This document shows, piece by piece, positions 11,889-22,128 of a stretch of DNA of 64,000 nucleotides (position 1 is the first letter of the stretch; every line of letters begins with the position of its first letter). The stretch covers positions 1 to 64,000 of the forward strand of contig JADNYJ010000044.1 in assembly GCA_015501075.1 (NCBI GenBank), in the 5' to 3' direction. Both the position numbers and the translations under genes were made by a program. This stretch comes from Gymnopilus junonius. Its lineage: Eukaryota; Basidiomycota; Agaricomycetes; Agaricales; Galerinaceae. The notes below the pieces were generated by a model. The model did not search any database, had not been told where the DNA came from, and saw only the letters and a list, made by a program, of their open reading frames with translations.

Positions 11889-11896
11889 TGACGTCA
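11889..11896 (+). promoter_or_regulatory. CRE (TGACGTCA) in the Ish1-type promoter
   Basis: Perfect palindromic CRE 99 bases upstream of the ATG at 11995 and about 34 bases upstream of a TATA-like element. The fission yeast ish1 gene is known to respond to the Spc1/Sty1 stress MAPK pathway, and Atf1 binds this type of site. Its position fits a functional stress element. Confidence 0.6.
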
Positions 11897-11929
11897 TGAC
11901 TAAATGAACTAACTCCTCCAGAGACATGG

Positions 11930-11937
11930 TATAAATA
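11930..11937 (+). promoter_or_regulatory. TATA box of the Ish1-type gene
   Basis: TATAAATA 58 bases before the start codon, followed by a CT-rich stretch (TCCCTCTCTCTTTTC) of the kind often found near fungal transcription starts. Confidence 0.6.
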
Positions 11938-11994
11938 CCTCCTCTTAGACTCGGTCCCTCTCTCTTTTCAACTTTATTTTACAATCCCGAAAAT

Positions 11995-13757
11995 ATGCGA
12001 CCTTCATTGTTTTTAGTCACTGCAACCTTCACTCTCGCTGCTCAGGCCTCCTGGTTCTCTTCCTCGTCAGAGGCTCCCACCTACAATTCCTGGAATACCA
12101 AGGAACTCCGCGCCTGGCTTGAAGTCCACAACGTCCCTCTTCCAGACCATCCTTCGCACTCTGAACTTGTGACCCTCGTACAAGATAACTGGAACACCGC
12201 GTCGGCGTGGACGCAAGACCAGTATAATTCTGCTCAGAAATCGTTCTCCGACGTTCGCGATACGACCTTTGAGACATGGGATGAATCGCGCCTACGTCAG
12301 TGGCTCCTCGAGCATGGCGTTGTGGCCCCTAAGGGTCCAAAGGAACATCTCGCGTTGCTGGCAAAGCACAAGTACGAGGCGTATAACAAGGCTGCAAGTT
12401 CGTATGCATCTCAAGTCAGTGCGACAGTGAGCACTGCCATCTACGGGGATACGAAGCATCAAATGTCCAAAAGCGCCTCCAGCATTGTTACTCAGGCAAC
12501 TGCTGCTGCTGCCCAAGCGTCTGCAGAGGTTGCGAGAGCATTTGACGAGTCGAAGGATTATGTTTACTCAAGTTGGGACGATAATCAGTTGAGGACCTGG
12601 TTGGAGGACAAAGGCGTCATCAAAACCAAAACACAGCATCGTCGAGAAGACCTTATACAGAAGATGCACAATGCTTGGGGAAGGGTCGCTGATCCTATTT
12701 GGGCGGTTTGGAGTCATTCTTATATGGTTGGTTTTTTGTAAACTTTTTCTTGCCTCTCGTACTGAAAAGACCTTTTTAGCACGATTGGCTTGTCTCGCAT
12801 AATATTATCAAGTCCGATTTCGAGAAGAATAGAGATTCTCTCGAGATGTTGATGAAGAAGTACTATTACTCGACCTCTGACACAGTTTACAATTCTTGGT
12901 CCGATTCGGAACTGAAACATTGGCTTGTTGGGCATGATATCATTAAGAGCGACGCGCAGGCCTCTAGGGATAAGATGCTGAAGTTGATGCAGTACGATAT
13001 GCCTTTTCTCTCTCCCCTGGTTATTGCCTAATTTTCGACTTTTTTTTGAGTAGGGACAACTATTTATCAGCAAAGGATACGTTCTGGCACGGTTGGTCCG
13101 ATAACAGCATTCGTGATTGGCTTATTACGAACGGATACATGCGCTCTGATGCTCAAGTCAAGCGTGACGAGCTCATCAAATTGGCAAACGAGAAGTACGT
13201 TTTATAGTTTTATTTCTTTCCATTCTGAACGAACCTTTCCCCTTTTCGGTAGATGGGACGATCAAGTTGCTAGAACTTCTGCATATCTGACCTGGCCTGA
13301 CGCTCGTCTTCGTGCCTATCTTCGGGATCATGGCATCGACGATAGCGCGATCCCGGAACCTCGACCAATCCTTCTACGTAAGCTTTTTTGCATGCCATGT
13401 ATTCGACAGACGTTAATGATCTATGTAGAGGAAGTCCGTGTACGTTGGGTTCAAACCAAGTCTAGGGCAGAAACTATCTACGATAGGATCAAGGAAATGG
13501 TGAATTCTGGAATTTACAGAGCTGAAGACGTTCTCCACCATGTTCTTGCCTTACTTAACGGTGGATGGGAAGAAACGAAAGGGAAAGTCGAGGGTACTAA
13601 GCGCTCAGGTGAGCAGGCATGGGATGATGCGAAGAAGAAGGCCAGTGGAGACTACGAGAAGGCTGCAAATTGGGCATCGGACTCTGCTGAGGATGCGAGA
13701 CAGAAGGCTGGAGAGAAGATTAAGGTTACTGGACAGAAGGTTAAAGGAGAACTCTGA
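11995..13757 (+). CDS. Ish1/Msc1-type stress protein with repeated Ish1 domains
   Basis: Five exons (11995-12726, 12780-12991, 13054-13194, 13253-13377, 13429-13757) give 512 residues. An N-terminal signal peptide (MRPSLFLVTATFTLAAQAS) is followed by at least six copies of the Ish1 motif, each a tryptophan-led helix pair: SWNTKELRAWLEVHNV, TWDESRLRQWLLEHGVV, SWDDNQLRTWLEDKGVI, SWSDSELKHWLVGHDII, GWSDNSIRDWLITNGYM and TWPDARLRAYLRDHGI. The tail is Ala/Lys-rich and probably helical. Family members (S. pombe Ish1, S. cerevisiae Msc1) sit in the ER or nuclear envelope and are linked to stress response. The promoter has a CRE and a TATA box. There are no frame problems. The biochemical role of the family is not settled. 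Confidence 0.87.
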
Positions 13758-14360
13758 GTATCGAGAATTAGCATTTGTGGTAAGATGTTGTTGGGTATAG
13801 AGTTGAGGAAAAGCCAGATTTCCCTGTGCGAAGTTGGTAGTGGGGAAATCATTGCATTCAAAGCCAACATCCCATCTAGGGGTCTGTAATCATAATCACG
13901 ATACTGTACATAGTTGCTACATGATCTCGAATTTTTGTATTCTCCATATACAGGAGGTACGGGAATCTTTGCGGGCAAGCGACCGGCTTTAGATCCAGAA
14001 ATAGCAACTATCTATCCAATTTAGGAATGTTTTGTTGCGCACCACGGTGGTCGACTGATCGGCAAAGAAAGTAAAAGATGACCAACAGTCAGACTGCCCG
14101 AGCAGAAAGGCAACAATACAATTGAGCGCACGTCAAGCTAAATCATGTTACAGAAGATTTATTATTCAATGTAGAAGTATGTTATGTAACCCGTAATAGC
14201 GGCAGATCATAGCACCTTACTAGTAAGGCACGATCGAAGCACTTAAGAAAATGCTATGGCGCTCCCAGCATGAACATCATTTGCACCTTTTTGTAGTTCC
14301 TGAAGCTGGGAATAGAGATGCTGAGCTCTCTGCTCTATCCGATGGGGATGTCCGTCAAGT
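13758..14360. other. Convergent intergenic region
   Basis: Lies between the 3' ends of the Ish1-type gene (+) and the NACHT gene (-). No coding frame or repeat seen; it probably holds both 3' untranslated regions. Confidence 0.5.
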
Positions 14361-17250
14361 CTAAATCTTCCCGCTTAACTTGCGGAGTTTTAGAGCATTG
14401 CGACGAGGGAAGAGATCGTCGCGGATTGAATCCATGGCTTGGCGGAAGTCTTTGTACTTGTGTTTGTCTGCTGAGTGCGACCACTCGCCAAATGCATCCC
14501 AGTCGTTAATTATTATATTCTTAATTCATACCAAGTCAGGTTTCGGAATTATTCAAAACTAAGAGGAACGTACTATCAGGATCGTCACGTTGCTGAAAAA
14601 AGTCATCAATATGTGCTATCATCTCAGATGATGGCTCAAATCTATCTCCATAAGTGTGAGAAATGGCCTTGAGGGTATGTTGTATTTCTTCTAGGACTTG
14701 TTCACGTATTCCTGGAGAACATTGAGCGTGGTGATCCTGAAGATGGAATTTGAGGTAATCCCATGTGTCAGCCGAAAGGTTGGGACTACGACGTAATTCA
14801 AGCCTTGCCGAATATCTGTAAGGTTGCTAATTTTCAGGAATCTTACTAGTACACTCACTTTGAAGGGCGCCACATGCAATGTACGGTACATCTGAATCCT
14901 GCCAAGGTCATTTGCCCATGGAAGTAGGGAATATCGATATGGAACCGCCCCGAACGTTCAGGATGACCAAAAAATCATAGAATGAATCGTGGACTCTGTC
15001 ACGGAATGCTAAAGGTATCGTGAAAGCGGTCGGTATAGTTGTCGATAGTGAAAGAAGTGCTAGAACGAGGGAAGGGCTGTTCATCCTCTGGTCTTTGTTG
15101 GGTAAATTCTTTTTACCGCCCGCCAAGGGTGTATGTTTTGGTCGTTCTCTACTTTGGGGAAATGCATGAGTGACTCCAGGACTTGTAATACAGAGTTGAA
15201 AGACTCTGTTGACATGGCAAATAAATTCTGCAAGATCGCCTGAGGTTGGGCGCAGTCATGGAGCACCAGCAGAATGCCTAGAGCATGGACAAGAGAATCC
15301 GGATTGGGATGTGTTGATAAAATCCGAGTGAATAGGGTGTCGAGATCGGTAAATGAAGCCGTGAGTCCTTGCTTTTGAAAAATGGGCGTAGGTTCCAAAA
15401 CAAGCTTCAGGTTTTTCATTGAATGCTCTTGAGGTTTCTCCGGCAGCATTAGGAAGTTTATCACCGTATTGGCATAGACGCCATTTCCATGCGATCTCTC
15501 AATCAACGTGTCCATAGCTTCGACGTTCGACGATTGCTTACTTCGTAATATACCCGAATGACGACGAAGAAGGGCATCAAACCCACGTTGCAGGATATCT
15601 GCTGGGTCGCTGTCTTTGGCCTTCAAAAAATATTCTGATGGTTGGACACCTACAAAGAATTGCCGTGATACTTTTGACAACGAAGGAAGATTGAACACGT
15701 CCTGGATACGTGTATCACGATTGCTCGAGATGATGAAACGGAGAGGTAAATCGAATACCTCTAACGCATCTGTTATGATCGTCAAGACGGTCCGTGCTTT
15801 CCGGTAGCCACAACGGTCGATGCCATTGACAATCACAGTCCGAGCCTGATCCATGGATATTGGGAGCTTAAGAATCGGATTAAACAATGAAGCTCCGAAA
15901 CTGGTTTTTCAGTGACGTATTCATCAACTTGCGAGAATCCTCCTTCGTCATGGTGCTCCGGTACTGTTCTAGGAGTCCTGGTATGCTATGCGCTAGCTCA
16001 AAGGCAATGGTCGGAAAGAGTTCATTTACTTCGTTATTCCACGCCGCTTTGTCCGAAAAAAGTATAACTGGCGGCGATATTCAAGCCATATTCAAATCCG
16101 CTGACGGTGAGCTGGCGAACGATGCGGGAGACCAAACCCATCGCTGATGGGCCATATAGCCAGAGCACAGAAAAGCCTAGGGAACGTTGTTCTATCCAAT
16201 TTTTTGTTAGCTTATACAGCTCGTCGAATTCTCGTTTCTTCTTCCTCCTTTGAAATGTGGGAGGGCAAACTTGTGATGTTTTTATTTTCTAACGAACATC
16301 AAATGTCAGTCAGCACTTAATGTAATTTCATGACCTGGATCTACCTTCAGCTTGAGAGAAGATATCGAAAATGTCAGTGTAAAGATGACCCGAGTTAAAT
16401 CCGACCACTGCTTTCTTCCTGGGAGTATTGCCTGTACCCGTAGAGATGTCAAACGATCCTTCGGAGTCTGACTCTCGAAGTTTCAGAGACACCCCCTGAT
16501 AATGGTACGGACTTGAAATCTGCACAAGAGGTCTTGATTGCACAATTAATTGCCTTGGACAGATCGTCGAAATCAACCCTGTTCAGCTGTCGGCGGTATC
16601 GTACAAGGTGTACAATGTCTCGGAGATTGCGTTTAAGATAAAAGCGTCGGTATAATGCTGAACAGACGCCAAAGATGGGCATCAGGGATTGTATGGAGAA
16701 AGGGAGGATGACAGAAATGGCCTTCTCATATAGCCAGATCGTTTCGTCCAAGTCGCTCGCCAGATTCGAAGTTAGGTAACATTTCCAAGAAATATCACCC
16801 CAGACTCTTGTAATACTTTCCTCGAAAGGGGTTTTGAGGGAGCTGCATCAAGCGCATGCCATAGTTGTGATTTCATTGACGAAATACTATCCGGATTTCC
16901 TAGAGTTGCAATATCATCGTCTGTTTGTAAGGATTCCAATAGTTTGTCAATAGCAAAGAAATCTTCTGATGCATCCATCAAAAAAGGTGGGAAATGGTTA
17001 TCCTTGTTTCCGCCCTCTATCTGGATAGCGTAGGCTAAGCGGAGGACTTGATTGAGGTGATCGGATGTGATCTGAAGATGCGCAGCAGAATGTCCTGAAT
17101 TGACGTTTGCCCTTGCTTCAATTTAATCAAGATGTCATCTGTTTTGTTGGCAATGGATTGTGTGGATATGTTCTAGGGGAAATTATGAAATTTGTGACTC
17201 GGCGAAGCGAAAAGAGCAACGTACTTGGAAAACTTGATTTCAAGACGAAT
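14361..17250 (-). CDS. NACHT-type STAND NTPase (NLR-like) with degenerate Walker motifs, frame-interrupted
   Basis: Reading the minus strand from about 17.25 kb gives a helical N-terminal region, then a NACHT domain. The P-loop position reads LWLYGPSAMGLVS (about 16.12-16.17 kb) where family members have GPxGxGKS, so the Lys and Ser/Thr are missing. The next element is SYTFF, then ELFPTIAFELAHSIPGLL. The Walker B position reads TVIVNGIDRC instead of VIIDALDEC, and a sensor-like PLRFIISSNRD follows. Further on come VHDSFYDFF, HPERSGRFHIDIP and a tail ending LKLRKLSGKI. Single-base breaks lie in an A-run at 16056-16061, at 15882-15884 and in an A-run at 14969-14974 (T-runs on the coding strand); each is repaired by one base. 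More switches and introns occur upstream, and the start is unresolved. Such proteins are fungal relatives of innate immune receptors. Changes in both nucleotide-binding motifs suggest no ATP hydrolysis. Confidence 0.65.
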
Positions 17251-17269
17251 GAGACCTAATACCAGGCAG

Positions 17270-18718
17270 TTACTGTATGTTCATGGCTGCAAATGTTTTT
17301 GGCGTACCACCAGGAGACTTGTAAAGATTACTCTTTTCTTGAATACGCTTGAGGAGAGCAGTCGCATTGATGCGATCGATCTCATCCTAATATAGTATCG
17401 AGATAATGCTTATGCACAAGGACGACTGTTACAGACCTTTTCTAATAGACCCATCCAGTCATTCTCATCACTAACGGCAACTTTAAATTCCGCTTCATCC
17501 TGGTATCATATTTCCAGCAACAATTCGAATGATTACTATGTTGGACACTTACTTGCATAAGAAGAATCCTATTGATGACTTTTGAAAGATTGACAATGGC
17601 TTATGATAGAGTACCGAAAAGCAAGATAGTAAGAAAAATATTCAGAATGTCTGTCCTTAACTTACTGGGTTTGAGTGGTCAGAATTGCTTAATATGACCT
17701 TTGATATTGTATAAGTTTGGACCTACACCCAATGAAGGGCCACTCACGGAACTCTGCCGTCCCCTGTTCTCTAGATTTCTGGAACTTGGAATGACATTTA
17801 CTATACTTCCAGACCTTCGAGGATTGCCCTCTTGATGCCAATTTGGGTTGTGCAGACGTTTCTGGGCGACTTTCGGTATTGGCAGTTGTTTCCTGGCATA
17901 TAGTGGACCAGGCATCCTCAGTAAGACTTACCGCCTGAGTTTGGATAAAAAGGCATTGATTTAACAACTCTTGTGGTTGGTTGTCAAATAAGCCATCATT
18001 ATCACCGGGTTCTGGTCCAACCTTAGTTGTGACTGACCCAACCCCAGTTAATTCCCAGGAGAATGGGCGGTAGTTGTCTAGGTTAACGCTAAATCGCAGG
18101 CGTTGAGCCTCGGAACTCGGTCGGCTTGCAAAAGTAGCCATACCCCAGGCTGCACTTTTATAACACCCGAGGACAATACACAGATCACCATTTTTGATTC
18201 CGCGCTTGAGGGGACCATTAGCAAGCCTGTACCAGCTGCTAGCATGGCTTGCGATGTACTCATCGAAATGGTTATTGTTGGCCAGACGTTGAACATATGC
18301 GCCCCTTGGCATAGTGAGAATAGCCCCCTCCTGTGCAGCCGTGACGAAGTCTATGCCACTGGAAACAGATGAGGTCCTTCTACAATCCTGAATAACGTAA
18401 TACGCACTTTGGATGCGACTGTTCAATGTGAACGTCAGTGCTGGCCAGGTATGCATTCCATGAAAAGGCTGGGAGCTTGATGATGTGATGGCGTTGGTCA
18501 AGGGGTGGGTTCAATGGCACAAAACCATCAGGAACCAAAGAATTGATGCCACTGGGGTCTTCTGGAGAAAGGCATATATTAAAGAGACAATCGAACGCCC
18601 CTTCTTGGGTAATAATCCCGACATCGCCAATGCGGACACCTATCCTTCGATATGGAATTGGGAGCTGTATATTGCATTGAGGTATCCACAAAGGATCGCC
18701 AAATCCTTTGATGATCAT
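17270..18718 (-). CDS. Uncharacterised Agaricomycete family protein
   Basis: Exon 1 runs from about 18718 (ATG; it could begin upstream) to 18408 and encodes DPLWIPQCN, GVRIGDVGIITQEGAFDCLF and a region ending EQSHP. A 49-base GT-AG intron (18359-18407) follows. Exon 2 encodes FVTAAQEGAILTMPRGAYVQ, ASSWYRLANG and NGDLCIVLGCYKSAAWGMA. Small exons end the gene: 17599-17553, 17499-17437 (VAVSDENDWMGLLEK) and 17386-17270 (stop TAA). This architecture, with the GDVG and EGAxLxMPxGA blocks and a C-terminal DxDW-type motif, recurs in Agaricomycetes, usually without known function. The join between about 17.6 and 17.9 kb is uncertain. It lies head-to-tail with the NACHT gene, with almost no gap, so the two could be one transcript. 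Confidence 0.6.
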
Positions 18719-20045
18719 ATGACGTTTGTATATCTGGAAACTGTCGCGCTCAAAGTTACCATTGGCTGGTTGGGGTCCTCGTTGTTGCGGCCTTCTTCGT
18801 CCAAGGCGGACTAGAGCGCCCACCACTCGCGCTACTGTTGGGAAAGACACTTTTCATTGGTCAGCGATTTCAATATTGTTTAGTGTCTGCCGATACTCTT
18901 ACATCTTCGCTGGCTGGCTCGAAATGCGATGCTGTCGCGTCGCCTATTCTGCACGACCTACATGGTGGAATCAAATCTTATTCGAGCGATGGTTCAAGGT
19001 TTACTTACGTTCGTTTCTCTGTGGTCAGCAGGGGTTCCGGCCATCAAACCTGAAGCTGATGATCCCATGGTTCAACGTTCAACGACGATTAAGCTGGATG
19101 CAATGCGGACTAAAACTCACGGAGCATGTTGAATGTAAATTGTGTGTGACGATTTTCTACTCGACCGACCCCGACAAAGTTTCCACCGCTTACAGTAGCA
19201 GAGTTAGCACCGTTGAAGAAATCCGATCTGTCAAAAAACTGTTATCCATTTTTTCTACGGCACAAAATATCTGACAAACAATGCAGTGGGAGAACGAACG
19301 GGATGATTCTGAGGCTCTCTGGTAGTTGGTAGTTCAACTTCCGGCGTTGGAAGTCCGGTGGTGCCCACTTGCTGCCTTTGGCCGGGAGGCATTGTTGGGC
19401 GCCTTCTGGCGGGAGCGGCAAGTACTGCTCTATATGGAAAGGCGCCAGTTCAGCTACGCACAACTTGGCCCAAATTCGAGTCACTCACCGAGGAGGTGGA
19501 AGGTTTGGATATAAGCAAAAGGTTTCCAACCCTCCTTGAAGATGATGAGGGCAAAAGATATAGTGCTAGAAGGGTGTCTGGTGCTGCAAGAAACAGCACA
19601 ACACAGGAATCAAGAGGCCGGAGCTAGCAACCAAATGACTACGATCATCTCGTAAAGTTTTGACAGAACCTTCCACGGCCGAGTCGGAACATCATGATGG
19701 ACAGCATGTAATAAAGTGCAGTGCAGCAGAGCAAAGTATTGCCTTCTTATTAGTTATTAAACGTGTAGAGGGCTATACGTGCCACTGACAGGCACAACCT
19801 CTGAATACGAGCTAGCCCAGAAGGGAAGTGCCAATTGAGTGCTAAAGTGCCTCGACCTTTCAATTTGAGGCACAATGACATGCTTAAGTGATGTAAAATG
19901 CAAATGTCGACGCTGTTGTTATCTTGAAAAAGAACAGACTGGTTTTACTCGACAGAAAGCCCAGAATAAATAGAGATGAGTGTATATGTTTGACGAAGTA
20001 AAAGCGGAAAACAAGGAGTACTGTATCCGGCCCGTAACGGTCACA
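18719..20045. other. Intergenic region, no gene supported
   Basis: Upstream of the minus-strand Agaricomycete gene. Open frames on both strands are short and have no coding character. It may contain an undetected 5' exon of that gene. AT-rich toward 20 kb. Confidence 0.45.
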
Positions 20046-20640
20046 CTGGGTAACGGGTCAAAAGCGATTTGCTTGACCAATTCTGAGAATTTTTACAAGC
20101 GGTTTTTTGAGCTTAATAGTAAAAACGTAGTAGTATATAGATTACATGAGTTTTCCCAAAAAAATTGCATTTTTTCCACTCAAAATGGCCGATATTTTTT
20201 CTTGGTCCTAAATTCTGACCCAAAAATTGACACAAATGTAGACTTGGCGGAAGACTGAAAGCACTGGGAGCCGTATAAACCTGCCTGAAATTTCCTCCAG
20301 TATGGAGAAGTACGATTGTACAATTTGTTTTGGAGGAAATGGAGTAGATATTGTGTGAGCATCATGACAATCATGTGGGTCAGATGCCAAAAAGAGGGAT
20401 TTTCAGCTACATTGTTGAGAGAATTAATCACTCATTACTCACTTTACAAAGATCAAGGCTAGCATATAATATCTCCTATTTTCAAAGTATCTACTACAAT
20501 TTTTTTCATATTTTTAGAGTAAGAACTGAGCGTGAACGAGCGTCACCAATTTGCTTCACTCTACGCATTGCGCTAAATATATCCCATTTAGTCTGATCAA
20601 ATGATAATTGGTAATGTAACCCATGTGACCCGTTTCCCAG
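20046..20640. repeat. Imperfect terminal inverted repeat pair, possible DNA-transposon relic
   Basis: The 15-mer CTGGGTAACGGGTCA (20046-20060) is matched in inverse orientation at 20626-20640 (reverse complement CTGGGAAACGGGTCA, 14 of 15 identical). The enclosed 595 bases are AT-rich and non-coding. A further GTAACGGGTC lies at 21581-21590. No target duplication could be identified, so this is a tentative MITE-like relic. Confidence 0.3.
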
Positions 20641-20925
20641 GTTTCGGGTCAATTTGGGACTCTCCTCTGCAAAATATTCACTACCCAAGACAGAGCATTC
20701 CTAATTTTTTTAAACCTCGTAGAAGCATCCCTCACCTCTGTGGTCACATATTGGTCAAAAAACTAAGTGAATATCTTTACTCAGTGGAAAGCAATCTGCG
20801 AAAAGGTGCTGGCGACCGTTACCGGGCTGGATATAGTATATGCCAAAAATAGTCACTGAGTCCCACGGTTCCTGCGCTGAACTATTATTGTTCCTTACGC
20901 TCATATATACATACATATACGTAGA

Positions 20926-21522
20926 GTGATCAGCCTCAAATTTAAAAGATCAGCCTCAAAGGATTTTCTATTTGTAACAGCGCTGGGATTCTGTCTCCCT
21001 TGGTTCCTAGTTCACAAATATCTTGCCCCTGCCGTTGCGACTTGGGTAACTGGCTCGATTCACCAACTCTGTTTCAACGCCAGCTTACCAATTTTCTTTC
21101 TCTTGCTGATATACAACGCTCTGAAATCGGTCAGAACAAACGAAACAGAATACCGAAGCAGTAGGCAGTCGGGCGGTATACTGAGGTCCGAGAGCCCTTC
21201 TTTGGTGATAGAAAGTTCTTTCTGTCACGAGCAGAAGGATATTCAGGTAATTGAATCGCCGGCACCATGGCCTTGCGAACCTAGGTACTTCCATCGACTT
21301 GCTTGGGTCAGTAGTTGCCAGTTTATCAGAATTTTTTTATGGTTTATCACTGGTCTTATCGCACTTACCATTGCGTGTAGATATCTTATACTGTTATAGG
21401 TAAATCCTTTGGAAGAAGTTAGCAAACGTCAGATTTTGGCTCTGGTGGATCTGCATATTTCCCAAGGCAAGGTCGTCCTTGAGGCTAGGCCTCACACGCC
21501 ATTTGACCGGCCCAGGGTTTAG
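20926..21522 (+). pseudogene. Possible membrane-protein fragment, two exons, no start codon
   Basis: An open frame from 20926 has no ATG. It encodes two hydrophobic stretches (FLFVTALGFCLPWFLV and ASLPIFFLLLIYNAL) and then a polar region. A plausible intron (GTCAGT at 21307 to ATAG at 21399) joins HRLAW to VNPLEEVSKRQILAL and a polar tail ending at TAG 21520-21522. Without splicing, the frame stops at 21397-21399 after a further hydrophobic run. A 13-base direct repeat (GATCAGCCTCAAA) marks 20928-20940 and 20948-20960. I do not recognise the family. It is either the 3' part of a gene with missing 5' exons or a relic. Confidence 0.3.
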
Positions 21523-22128
21523 GACACTTCATTGGATAACAGAGACATCATCAATGTGCTACTAGGTTGGAATTCCCTGAGTAACGGGTCCGTAAAATCA
21601 TTGTGTGACTCGGGCGTCGACTGCCTCCCGACGTCCATCCGGACTTGCAAACTCGGCTGATCTCCGTTGCATGTCATTCCTTGGCTGTATCATTTTACCC
21701 AGGACGAGAAGGACCAGTGTCGGCAGTGCCAACTGCCCGTGCAAGAATACCGCACCAGTTAAGCCCCCTTTTTGTCTTTCACGTCTGTCTGCATTTCTGT
21801 TGTGGTTTTTTAAAAAAAAGGCGGTTTTGCCAAACAAAGGGCCCTTATTTTATGCACTGGCCGCAGGGCCCCAGCATATTACATAGAGTGTACGTACGAT
21901 AATATTAGACACGGCCAGCCACGATGTAGCAGTGTGGATTACCGTGGACAGGGTAGATGAAAATATAAGGAAGTGATGCCGAAAGTTAGCCGACGACTTG
22001 ATTTGGTGCAGGCAGCTATCTTCTGGACCTGACAAGGTTGATTGAATTGGAACTGGTGTATAACCACCAGGGCACCACTCTTGTTCTCGTCTCCCTTGTA
22101 GTGGCAGCAGTCTTCCTATCTTTCTGAG
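21523..22128. other. Intergenic region before the Cid1-like gene
   Basis: No convincing frame. It includes GTAACGGGTC at 21581-21590, related to the inverted repeat at 20.0-20.6 kb. The last 100 bases are the presumed promoter and leader of the nucleotidyltransferase gene. Confidence 0.45.

Noticed and set aside
18726..19274. 182-codon open frame on the plus strand
   Set aside because: It partly overlaps the minus-strand Agaricomycete gene out of frame, has no ATG-proximal conservation and shows no domain.
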